Below, piece after piece: positions 55,676 to 63,097 of a stretch of DNA of 64,000 bases (its first letter is position 1; every line of letters starts with the position of its first letter). The DNA lies in NCBI RefSeq assembly GCF_014251235.1, contig NZ_CP059181.1:124001-188000 (forward strand), given 5' to 3'. The translations under genes and the position numbers were made by a program. The DNA is from Blattabacterium cuenoti (GTDB lineage: Bacteria; Bacteroidota; Bacteroidia; Flavobacteriales; Blattabacteriaceae). The notes under the pieces are model-generated. The model was not told the origin of the DNA, did not search any database, and saw only the letters and a program-made list of their open reading frames with translations.

Positions 55676-56669
55676 GATGTTTATGATTCTCTTGAATAAG
55701 ACATAAAAAATATGCAATAGAATCTGAAAGACACTTATCTAAAAAACCCCCAGCAGCGTTTTTATGTCCACCTCCTCCAAAATACTTTTTTGCAAAAATA
55801 TTTACATCAAAACATCCTCTAGAACGAAAAGATATCTTAATAGGCATATCTTTTTTTTCTTCAAAAAAAAAGACAGACAAAACTATATTTTTTATGCATA
55901 AACCATAATTTACAATATCTTCTGTATCACCTCTTTTATATGGATAAAAATTCAAGTCAGTAGCTTCAATGCTTGTATAAACCGTTCTATATTTATCTAG
56001 TACTTTTAATTTATTTAACGCTTTAGACAAAAGTTTTATTCTATTCTCATTGTATTTTTCATGTTGTAAATGATTGTATATCTTTTCAAGATCAATCCCT
56101 TTTTCTATTAGTTTTCCAGCTATAAAGTGAGTTTCAGATGTAACGGAAGGAAATCTAAAAAATCCAGTATCTGTCATTAATCCTACATATAAACACGTAG
56201 CTATATCTTTATCTATTTTATCTAAATTTTTCATATCAGATATAAATCTAAAAACCAAAATACTAGTAGCTGCTACTTTTGTATCTGAAAACATAAAATC
56301 AAAATAGAAAGGGGAAGGATGATGATCTATTAATATTTTTTTTGCTTTAGAATTTAGAAAAAATTTTTTCATTACTTTTATTCTGGATAAATTATTGAAA
56401 TCTATAAAGAAAATATAATCAGATTCCACTATTTTTTTCCTTATCAAGGATTGATTTTTATCAGATAGAATAATAATATTTTTTCTTCCTGGAAGCCAAT
56501 TGAAAAATTCAGAATATTCCGTAGGGGATATTAAATCTACATCATGTTTCAATTTTCTGAAATAAAATAAAAGAGCTAACGAAGAACCCAAAGCATCTCC
56601 GTCTGGATTAGTATGTGGTAACAATACAATTTTCTTTTTCTTTTTTCCGTTAATTTCAGAAAACAACAT
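55659..56669 (-). CDS. nrnA: DHH-family phosphoesterase (NrnA-like)
   Basis: A 336-residue DHH/DHHA1 protein resembling Bacillus NrnA, which degrades very short RNAs and dephosphorylates pAp. Manganese-site motifs: LLPHTNPDGDALGSSLAL, FIDFNN, LIDHHPSPF (the DHH), GLMTDTGFFRFP; the DHHA1 domain ends with GGGGHKNAAGG. Length fits NrnA (about 310-340). It follows cca by 4 nt as last gene of dapD-tsaC-cca-nrnA. Whether pAp phosphatase activity is present cannot be told from the sequence. Confidence 0.93.
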   Translation of the reverse strand: MLFSEINGKKKKKIVLLPHTNPDGDALGSSLALLFYFRKLKHDVDLISPTEYSEFFNWLPGRKNIIILSDKNQSLIRKKIVESDYIFFIDFNNLSRIKVMKKFFLNSKAKKILIDHHPSPFYFDFMFSDTKVAATSILVFRFISDMKNLDKIDKDIATCLYVGLMTDTGFFRFPSVTSETHFIAGKLIEKGIDLEKIYNHLQHEKYNENRIKLLSKALNKLKVLDKYRTVYTSIEATDLNFYPYKRGDTEDIVNYGLCIKNIVLSVFFFEEKKDMPIKISFRSRGCFDVNIFAKKYFGGGGHKNAAGGFLDKCLSDSIAYFLCLIQENHKHLMFSI

Positions 56670-56673
56670 AATT

Positions 56674-58101
56674 TTATTTTTTAGTTATTTTTTTGAATCC
56701 TAACTCTTCTCCTTTTTTTAACATAAGAAAATAAGCAGAACAAAAATTGTTAGAAATTTTTCCTTCTAAAATAGAATCTTTAATAAAATTTTTTATAATC
56801 CCTATTTCCTTACATGGTTGAATATGAAAAGTATTCATGATGTCATTTCCTGAAATAGGAGATTTCCAATTTTGGATACGATCACGTTCTTCTAATTTTT
56901 TCATTCTATCCATAAGAAAATAAAAATTTTTTGTATATAAATTTTTTTTATCCGAATTTTTTGTTGTAATATCAGCTATGCATAATTTAATTAAATCTTC
57001 AATATCTTTTCCCATATCAAATAATAATCTACGTATAGAAGAATCACGAGTATGATTTCCTATTAAAGAAATGGGTCTATTACTATTTTTTATCATTTTT
57101 ATCACATATATCATGGACTCTCCTTTTGGTAATTTTAAACGTTGAAATATTTTAGGGATCATTTTAGATCCTACTAGTTCATGTCCATGAAATGACCAAC
57201 CTACTTCTGGTAAAAATTTTTTAGTAGATGTTTTTCCTATATCATGAAGTAAAGCTGACCATCTTAACCAAATCGTATTTTTTTCTTCTTTACTGATATT
57301 ATCTACCACTTTCAAAGTATGACAAAAATTTTCTTTGTGTTTATGTCCATTTCTTTCTTCTACTCCTTGTAATAAAGTTAATTCCGGTAATATTATTGAT
57401 AATAAACCAGATTCGTTTAATAAAAATAAACCTACAGAAGGTTTTTTAGATAAAAGAATTTTATTAAATTCTTCTGTAATTCTTTCTTTAGAAACAATAT
57501 GGATTCTTTTTTTATTTTTCTGAATAGATTGAAATGAGTTTTTTTCAATAAAAAATTGAAGTTGAGAGGCAAATCTTATAGCACGCATCATTCGTAATGG
57601 ATCATCAGAATAAGTAATATCCGAATTTAATGGAGTTCTTAAAATTTTTTTCTTTAAATCTAATAAACCTCCAAATGGATCTATTAACTCTCCGTAATTT
57701 TTTTTGTTTAAACTAATGGCTAAAGAATTAATTGTAAAATCTCTTCTATTTTGATCATCTTCTAATGAACCAGATTCTATCATAGGTTTTCTACTGTATA
57801 AATAGTATGATTCTTTTCTAGATCCAACAAATTCTATTTTTTTATCATCATACTCTAGCATAGCAGTACCAAAACGTTTAAAAATATTAATTTTAGGTTT
57901 AGGTTTTATGTGTCTAGAAACTTCTTTAGCTAATTTTATACCTTCTCCTATAGTTAAAATATCTAAATCTTTGTAATCTCTTTTTCCAAGTAAAAAATCT
58001 CTCACATAACCACCTATTACATAACAATCCTGTTTAATGTTTTTAGCAGATATACTGACAATACGAAATATTTTTCTATGAATAGCGTTTATTAAATTCA
58101 T
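56674..58101 (-). CDS. cca: CCA-adding tRNA nucleotidyltransferase with HD domain
   Basis: Adds or repairs the CCA end of tRNAs, needed here because none of the three tRNA genes in the window encodes CCA. The 475-residue class II protein has the catalytic palm motif GGYVRDFLLGKRDYKDLDI, then RRDFTINSLAIS and DPLRMMRAIRFASQ (template-binding neck), followed by an HD-type domain with HDIGKTSTKKF and GHELVGSKMI. It overlaps no neighbour but is 4 nt and 5 nt from nrnA and tsaC. Confidence 0.95.
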   Translation of the reverse strand: MNLINAIHRKIFRIVSISAKNIKQDCYVIGGYVRDFLLGKRDYKDLDILTIGEGIKLAKEVSRHIKPKPKINIFKRFGTAMLEYDDKKIEFVGSRKESYYLYSRKPMIESGSLEDDQNRRDFTINSLAISLNKKNYGELIDPFGGLLDLKKKILRTPLNSDITYSDDPLRMMRAIRFASQLQFFIEKNSFQSIQKNKKRIHIVSKERITEEFNKILLSKKPSVGLFLLNESGLLSIILPELTLLQGVEERNGHKHKENFCHTLKVVDNISKEEKNTIWLRWSALLHDIGKTSTKKFLPEVGWSFHGHELVGSKMIPKIFQRLKLPKGESMIYVIKMIKNSNRPISLIGNHTRDSSIRRLLFDMGKDIEDLIKLCIADITTKNSDKKNLYTKNFYFLMDRMKKLEERDRIQNWKSPISGNDIMNTFHIQPCKEIGIIKNFIKDSILEGKISNNFCSAYFLMLKKGEELGFKKITKK

Positions 58102-58106
58102 TCAGA

Positions 58107-58694
58107 TTACATGCGTAATATTTTAACCTTATTTGAAACAATTTTTAATATTGAAGAATTTCTAGAAATAGAAGTTTCTTCTCTACGAAAATTAACAGCA
58201 TAGTCTATGTTCTCTAAAATGGAATGGCTTATTTCTTCAAAAGATTTAGGAGTTGAATCTCCAGATAAATTAGCAGAAGTAGAAATAATTGGTTTATTCA
58301 AACAACGAATTAAAGCAGAACAAAAAGGATCTACGGTCAAACGAATTGCTAAAGTATTATCCTTTTTATTTAATAAAAATTTAGAAATTATTTTTTTAGG
58401 ATTATTATATACGATAGTTAAAGGTTTTCTTTTATTCTGATTTTTATGAAGAATTATTTTTTTAATAAAATCAGGAATATTTTCAACTAACTTAGATAAA
58501 CGATCTATCTTTTCTACTAACAAAATCATAGGTTTAGAAAAACATCTATTCTTTATTTCATATATTTTTTTTACAGATTTTATATTAAAAGCGTCACAAC
58601 CCAAACCCCATACAGTATCTGTAGGATATAATAAAATTTTTCCCTTTTTTAATATTTTGACACTTTTTTCTATTTCATCGTAAAAAAAAGACAT
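58107..58694 (-). CDS. tsaC: threonylcarbamoyl-AMP synthase (TsaC/YrdC family)
   Basis: Makes threonylcarbamoyl-AMP for t6A37 modification of ANN-decoding tRNAs. The 195-residue YrdC-domain protein has ILLYPTDTVWGLGCDAFN, KRPLTIVY-like KRKPLTIVYNNPKKI, LAIRLTVDPFCSALI and PIISTSANLSGDSTP. It is the short form without the Sua5 C-terminal domain. Gaps to cca and dapD are 5-6 nt. Confidence 0.94.
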   Translation of the reverse strand: MSFFYDEIEKSVKILKKGKILLYPTDTVWGLGCDAFNIKSVKKIYEIKNRCFSKPMILLVEKIDRLSKLVENIPDFIKKIILHKNQNKRKPLTIVYNNPKKIISKFLLNKKDNTLAIRLTVDPFCSALIRCLNKPIISTSANLSGDSTPKSFEEISHSILENIDYAVNFRREETSISRNSSILKIVSNKVKILRM

Positions 58695-58700
58695 AAAAAA

Positions 58701-59531
58701 TTATACAACAATTTTATGTGTTCTCAATGCTTCATTTAAAGATACTTTTTTATTGGTACTATCTTTTCTTTTACCTATAATTAGAGCACATGGAACATAA
58801 TATATTACACCTGAAGGAAACTTTTTTGGATATGAGCCAGGTATAACAACAGAGTATTTAGGTATGAAACCTTTCATTTCTACAGTTTTGTCTTTTGTTG
58901 TATCAAAAATTTTAGTAGAAGAGGTTAGAACTACATTAGCTCCTAACACTGCCCCTTTCTCTATAAGAACCCCTTCTACTAAGATACATCTAGAACCAAT
59001 AAAGACATCATCTTCAACAATAACAGGATAGGACTGTATGGGTTCTAAGACCCCACCTATTCCAACACCTCCACTTATATGAACTCTATTTCCTATTTGA
59101 GCACAACTTCCTACAGTAGCCCATGTATCTACCATCGTATCCATTCCTATATAAGATCCAATATTCACGTAAGAAGGCATAAGAACAACACCAGGGGAAA
59201 TATAAGATCCATAACGAGCTATCGCTGGAGGGACCACACGAATTCCTTTTTCTTTGAATTTATTCTTAACCGGTATTTTATCATAAAATTCTAATGAACC
59301 AAATTCTATAACATTCATTTTTTTAATAGAAAAAAACATAACTATAGCTTGTTTAATCCACTCATGAACAATCCATTTTTCATTTAAACATTCTGATACT
59401 CTTATTGATCCTTTTTCTAGTAAATCAATTACATGACAAATTTTATCTTTAATAAAAGGATTTTTTGACCATTTTCCTTTTTCATTTATCCAAGCTCTCT
59501 CTATTTCTAGTTTCAGTTTATCCTTTTTCAT
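58701..59531 (-). CDS. dapD: tetrahydrodipicolinate N-succinyltransferase
   Basis: Succinylase branch of lysine and diaminopimelate synthesis. The 276-residue left-handed beta-helix protein has VRVVPPAIARYGSYISPGVVLMPSYVNIGSYIG, GVGIGGVLEPIQSYPVIVEDDVFIGSRCIL and the conserved C-terminal domain. Length equals E. coli DapD (274). It heads dapD-tsaC-cca-nrnA (gaps 4-6 nt) under the promoter at 59571-59600. Its product supports peptidoglycan or lysine provision. Confidence 0.97.
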   Translation of the reverse strand: MKKDKLKLEIERAWINEKGKWSKNPFIKDKICHVIDLLEKGSIRVSECLNEKWIVHEWIKQAIVMFFSIKKMNVIEFGSLEFYDKIPVKNKFKEKGIRVVPPAIARYGSYISPGVVLMPSYVNIGSYIGMDTMVDTWATVGSCAQIGNRVHISGGVGIGGVLEPIQSYPVIVEDDVFIGSRCILVEGVLIEKGAVLGANVVLTSSTKIFDTTKDKTVEMKGFIPKYSVVIPGSYPKKFPSGVIYYVPCALIIGKRKDSTNKKVSLNEALRTHKIVV

Positions 59532-59570
59532 ATTTCATATACATAACATAAAAAATATTTATATAAAAAA

Positions 59571-59600
59571 CAAAAGTAGCAAAATTAAATAATATAACAA
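59571..59600 (-). promoter_or_regulatory. promoter of dapD operon (TTG-N19-TACTTTTG)
   Basis: On the minus strand TTG (59600-59598) and TACTTTTG (59578-59571) are 19 nt apart, the same spacing as the purA and fbaA promoters. The -7 box ends 40 nt upstream of dapD. The -33 box is 3 nt from the putative -7 box of divergent ruvX, so the two promoters must overlap. Confidence 0.65.
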
Positions 59601-59603
59601 GTA

Positions 59604-59611
59604 TATATTTG
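59604..59611 (+). promoter_or_regulatory. possible -7 element for ruvX, leaderless transcript possible
   Basis: TATATTTG matches TAnnTTTG and ends 5 nt before the ruvX ATG at 59617, so transcription may start at or within a base or two of the start codon. No TTG is found 19 nt upstream. Confidence 0.35.
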
Positions 59612-59616
59612 TTCTA

Positions 59617-60039
59617 ATGACAAAGATATTGGGAATAGATTACGGAAAAGTAATAACAGGTTTATCTATATCAGATACTTATGAAGTATTTTCATTTGGA
59701 CTAAAAGCCGTTCCTACTAAAGAGCTAATGAGTTTTTTAGATTATTTTGTAGAGAAAAAAAAAATAAAAAAAATTGTAATAGGTTTACCTAAAACATTAA
59801 ATAATAAAATTTCAAAAATAGAAAAGGAAATTCAAGGAATTATTTCTAAATTGAAAGAAAAACATCCTAAAATAATCATAGATAGAATAGATGAACGTTT
59901 TACATCTAAAATTGCTTTATCTACTATGATAGAATTAGGATTAAGAAAAAAAAAAAGAAGAAAAAAAATGCTTCTAAATAAAATTAGCGCTGTACTAATT
60001 TTACAATCTTATCTTTTAAGAAAAAACAAAAGAAAATAA
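59617..60039 (+). CDS. ruvX: RuvX/YqgF-family RNase H-fold nuclease
   Basis: YqgF family protein of 140 residues, the putative Holliday junction resolvase / pre-16S rRNA nuclease. Active-site acidic residues: Asp in LGIDYGKVITGLSIS, Glu in a central strand, and Asp in RIDERFTSKIALSTM. Length is normal. In E. coli the family matures 16S rRNA, and a recombination role is less clear. def starts 3 nt after the stop. An A11 tract lies near the end (LRKKKRRKKM). Confidence 0.93.
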   Translation: MTKILGIDYGKVITGLSISDTYEVFSFGLKAVPTKELMSFLDYFVEKKKIKKIVIGLPKTLNNKISKIEKEIQGIISKLKEKHPKIIIDRIDERFTSKIALSTMIELGLRKKKRRKKMLLNKISAVLILQSYLLRKNKRK

Positions 60040-60042
60040 ATT

Positions 60043-60564
60043 ATGATTTTACCTATAATTATTTATGGAAATCCAATTTTAAGAAAAAAATGTACAGAAT
60101 TAAATTCTAATTTTTCTAAAAATAAAATTAATGAATTAATAAAAAATATGTTTGAAACCTTACATAAGGTACAAGGAATTGGTTTAGCTGCTCCTCAAAT
60201 AGGAAAAAATATACGACTGTTTGTGGTAGACACTACATATTTTTCAGAAAAAAAAAAAATTAATTTTAAAGAAGTTTTTATTAACGCAAAAATATTGAAA
60301 TACCATGGGATAGAAAGTAAATTTAATGAAGGATGTTTGAGTATTCCTGGTTTTATGGGTTATGTGAAAAGAAAATCTTTTGTATCTATAGAATATTATG
60401 ATCATAATTGGAAAAAAAAGAAAAAAACCTTAAAAGGTATATGTTCTAGAGTAGTTCAACATGAATATGATCATATTGAAGGAAAATTATTCATAGATTA
60501 TTTTCCTTTTAATAATAAGAGAATAATAGAAAATAAATTAAATTTAATTAAGAAATCTTTTTAA
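60043..60564 (+). CDS. def: peptide deformylase
   Basis: Removes formyl from nascent N-terminal Met. The 173-residue protein has the three metal-site motifs: GIGLAAPQIG, EGCLSIPG (Cys ligand) and QHEYDHIEG (two His ligands with catalytic Glu). The C-terminus is short. Fits the initiator tRNA at 2441. Its stop overlaps that of the convergent rplT by 4 nt. Confidence 0.97.
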   Translation: MILPIIIYGNPILRKKCTELNSNFSKNKINELIKNMFETLHKVQGIGLAAPQIGKNIRLFVVDTTYFSEKKKINFKEVFINAKILKYHGIESKFNEGCLSIPGFMGYVKRKSFVSIEYYDHNWKKKKKTLKGICSRVVQHEYDHIEGKLFIDYFPFNNKRIIENKLNLIKKSF

Positions 60565-60911
60565 GAAGCAGTAATATCTCTTACTATTTTTTTAAATGTG
60601 TTTGAATCATTGATTGAAATATCAGATAAAAATTTTCGATTAATCTTAATACCTTTATCAGAAATTATTTTCATAAATTTAGAATACGATAAGCCATACA
60701 AACGTACTCCAGAATTGATACGTTGAATCCAAAGGGATCTAAAATATCTTTTTTTTCTTTTTCTTCCTGAATATGAATATTTTAAAGATTTTTCTACTGC
60801 GTTTTTAGCGACTGTATAAACCTTACTTCTTGCTCCATAAAAACCTTTTGCAGATTTAAGTATTTTTTTTCTCCTTTTTCTCGAAGAAACAGAATTTGTA
60901 GATCTTGGCAT
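60561..60911 (-). CDS. rplT: 50S ribosomal protein L20
   Basis: Early-assembly 23S rRNA-binding protein of 116 residues. MPRSTNSVSSRKRRKKILKSAKGFYGARS and the IQRINSGVRLYGLSYSKFM segment are canonical. It ends the thrS-infC-rpmI-rplT operon, an order conserved across bacteria, and in E. coli L20 represses its own operon. The gap to rpmI is 8 nt. Confidence 0.97.
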   Translation of the reverse strand: MPRSTNSVSSRKRRKKILKSAKGFYGARSKVYTVAKNAVEKSLKYSYSGRKRKKRYFRSLWIQRINSGVRLYGLSYSKFMKIISDKGIKINRKFLSDISINDSNTFKKIVRDITAS

Positions 60912-60919
60912 ATTTGTAT

Positions 60920-61108
60920 CTAAATTTGTTTTTTTACATTTTTTTTATCTGAATTTTTCAATAAAAAAAATTTAGATAAATTTCGTTTTCTTTTTTTAGA
61001 TTTTTTTGTTAAAAGATGATTTTTAAACGCACATTTTCTTTTTATATGACCATTATCCGTTTTCTTAAATCTTTTTTTTGATCCTGATTTTGTTTTTAGT
61101 TTAGGCAT
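60920..61108 (-). CDS. rpmI: 50S ribosomal protein L35
   Basis: This 62-residue basic protein starts [17 protein letters not shown], the L35 signature. I choose the ATG at 61108; an in-frame TTG one codon upstream would add one residue. It lies between infC (7-nt gap) and rplT (8-nt gap). Confidence 0.96.
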   Translation of the reverse strand: MPKLKTKSGSKKRFKKTDNGHIKRKCAFKNHLLTKKSKKRKRNLSKFFLLKNSDKKNVKKQI

Positions 61109-61115
61109 CAATTAA

Positions 61116-61697
61116 TTAAATTTTTTTTGGAGTTAAGATCATATACATTCTTTTTCCTTCCATTACAGGCATTTGTTCTACTTTTCCATATTCTTCAATT
61201 TCTTCTGCAAATTTCAATAATTTTATCTTTCCTTGATTTTTATATACGATAGAACGCCCTTTAAAAAAAACAAAAACTTTTACTTTATCTCCTCTCATTA
61301 AAAACTTCTCAGCACTTTTTATTTTTACTCGACCATCATGATCTCCTATCTGTGGACCAAATCTAATTTCCTTAGTATTTATTTTCATTTGTTTTGCTTT
61401 AAATTGCTTTTTCTTTTTCTTTTGCTCATACAAATATTTCTTATAATCCAGTATTTTACATACCGGTGGATTTAGTTTAGGATTTATTTCTACTAAATCC
61501 AATTCTCTATCCATCGCAAATTGAATAGCCTCTTCTATAGAATAAATACCATTCTTCACTATATCTCCAACTAATCTAATTTTAGGTGAATCAATATGAT
61601 TATTAATTCGATGTAACTCTTTTTTTTGTGTAAAAGGACGATAAATTCTCTTTTTTTTATGTCCTCTAGAAAATTTCTTTTTTATAACTTTATAAAT
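61116..61697 (-). CDS. infC: translation initiation factor IF-3 with noncanonical start
   Basis: IF-3 checks start codons and splits ribosomes. The C-terminal domain has KEIRFGPQIGDHD and VKVFVFFKGRSIVYK, ending in MILTPKK. The conserved N-terminal domain, HRINNHIDSPKIRLVGDIVKNGIYSIEEA, begins well upstream of the first in-frame GTG (61559). From the thrS stop at 61700-61698 to that GTG there is no ATG, GTG, TTG or CTG, so initiation must be at a rare codon. AUU at 61697 (193 residues) or AUA at 61685 (189 residues) would give a normal length. E. coli infC starts at AUU, which IF-3 represses. Choosing the AUU is my inference. Confidence 0.9.
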   Translation of the reverse strand: MYKVIKKKFSRGHKKKRIYRPFTQKKELHRINNHIDSPKIRLVGDIVKNGIYSIEEAIQFAMDRELDLVEINPKLNPPVCKILDYKKYLYEQKKKKKQFKAKQMKINTKEIRFGPQIGDHDGRVKIKSAEKFLMRGDKVKVFVFFKGRSIVYKNQGKIKLLKFAEEIEEYGKVEQMPVMEGKRMYMILTPKKI

Positions 61698-62942
61698 TTA
61701 ATTAGTTTCTTTAAAAATTATATCTATTCCATTGGAAATAGAAAATAAACCAACATGACCAAAACCATGACGACGTAATGAAATCATCTCATTTTTTTCT
61801 TCTTTTTCTCCTAATATAATCATATAAGGTATTTTTGTTTCTTCAGAATCCCTTATTTTTTTAGAAATTTTTTCATTTCTACTATCTATAGAAACACGAA
61901 TATTATGATTCAACATTAAATTTAAAATTTTTTTGGCATAAAAAATATATTTATCACTAATAGTTAGAATTACTGCTTGATTAGGAACTAACCACAATGG
62001 TAAATCTCCATTAGTATGTTCTATAAGAATAGCGATGATTCTTTCCAAAGAACCAAAAGGGGCTCTATGTATCATGACAGGGCGTATCTTTTCATTATTT
62101 TTATCTTTATAAGATAAACCAAATCTTTCCGGTAAATTATAATCAACTTGAATTGTACCTAATTGCCATTCTCTATCCAAAGAATCTTTTATAATAAAAT
62201 CTAATTTTGGACCATAAAAAGCTGCTCCTCCATAATGAATAGTGGCTTCTATATTTTTCTCTTTTACAGTTTTAAGTATAGATTCTTCAGCTAATTTCCA
62301 ATTTTTATCAGATCCAATATAATTATTAATGTTTTTTCTATCTCTCAAAGAAATTCTTACTGTATATTTTAAAAAACCTAGATGACGAAAAACCACAAAA
62401 ATTAAATTAATAACTTTTTTAAATTCTTCTGACAATTGATCTTCTGTACAAAAAATATGTGCATCATCTTGTGTAAAAGATCTGACCCTAGTTAGTCCAT
62501 GAATCTCTCCACTTTTTTCATAACGATAAACTGTTCCAAATTCTGCAAAACGCTTAGGTAGATCTCTATAAGACCATTCTTGAGATCTGTAAACTTCACA
62601 ATGATGAGGACAATTCATTGGTTTCAATAAAAATTCTTCTTCTTTACGAGGAGTTTGGATTGGTTTAAAACTATCTTTTCCATATTTATCCCAGTGACCA
62701 CTCGTTACATATAATTTTTTATGTCCAATATGTGGAGTTATTATCATTTCATATCCTGATTCTTTTTGAATTTTAGTCAAAAAATCTTCCAAATTTTTTC
62801 TGAGAATTGTTCCTCTAGGGAGCCATAAAGGTAACCCCATTCCAACTCTATCTGAAAAAGTAAAAAATTTTAATTTTTTACCGATTTTCCTATGATCGGA
62901 ACTATAATTTTTTTTTAAGGAAGAAACTGAAGATTTATCCAT
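61698..62942 (-). CDS. thrS: threonyl-tRNA synthetase lacking TGS and editing domains
   Basis: Charges tRNA-Thr. Full-length bacterial ThrRS is about 640 residues, but this protein (414 from ATG 62942) starts just before the catalytic core (DHRKIGKKLKFFTF), so the TGS and N2 editing domains (about 240 residues) are absent. Core motifs are intact: NCPHHCEVY with zinc Cys, motif 2 YRYEKSGEIHGLTRVRSFTQDD with a zinc His, motif 3 MIHRAPFGSLERI; the anticodon-binding domain (about 320-414) is present. An in-frame TTG at 62993 adds 17 nonconserved residues. glpK ends 105 nt upstream of that TTG, so no displaced N-terminus is encoded nearby. Confidence 0.93.
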   Translation of the reverse strand: MDKSSVSSLKKNYSSDHRKIGKKLKFFTFSDRVGMGLPLWLPRGTILRKNLEDFLTKIQKESGYEMIITPHIGHKKLYVTSGHWDKYGKDSFKPIQTPRKEEEFLLKPMNCPHHCEVYRSQEWSYRDLPKRFAEFGTVYRYEKSGEIHGLTRVRSFTQDDAHIFCTEDQLSEEFKKVINLIFVVFRHLGFLKYTVRISLRDRKNINNYIGSDKNWKLAEESILKTVKEKNIEATIHYGGAAFYGPKLDFIIKDSLDREWQLGTIQVDYNLPERFGLSYKDKNNEKIRPVMIHRAPFGSLERIIAILIEHTNGDLPLWLVPNQAVILTISDKYIFYAKKILNLMLNHNIRVSIDSRNEKISKKIRDSEETKIPYMIILGEKEEKNEMISLRRHGFGHVGLFSISNGIDIIFKETN

Positions 62943-63001
62943 TTCAAAAAAAAAACTTCTGCATAATTTTTTCTGTACCCAAATAAGATACAAGTTTTTT
63001 T

Positions 63002-63022
63002 TATTATAAGGTCCTTATAATA
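63002..63022. repeat. 21-bp near-perfect palindrome upstream of thrS
   Basis: TATTATAAGG, a central T, and CCTTATAATA form arms of 10 bp with a single central base. It lies 60 nt upstream of the thrS ATG and 75 nt downstream of the glpK stop. Neither strand shows a T-run after it, so I consider it an operator or a leader structure rather than an intrinsic terminator. Confidence 0.5.
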
Positions 63023-63097
63023 TAGAAAATTTTCCGTAAAAAATCCAATTATCTACACAGATATTTGATTATTTTTTATTTCAATTTTTTATTACTT

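Noticed and set aside
59079-59294. Plus-strand open frame opposite dapD
   Set aside because: The minus strand encodes a full, motif-complete DapD, so this is an antisense frame.
61116-61559. infC starting at GTG 61559 as a shorter IF-3
   Set aside because: It would lose the RINNHI...RLVGD region that is conserved in all IF-3 proteins and is encoded in frame immediately upstream.
62943-63097. Frameshifted editing domain or T-box upstream of thrS
   Set aside because: The frame is stopped at 63015-63017 and only about 155 nt separate thrS from glpK, too short for an editing domain. I saw no T-box consensus; the palindrome is reported instead.
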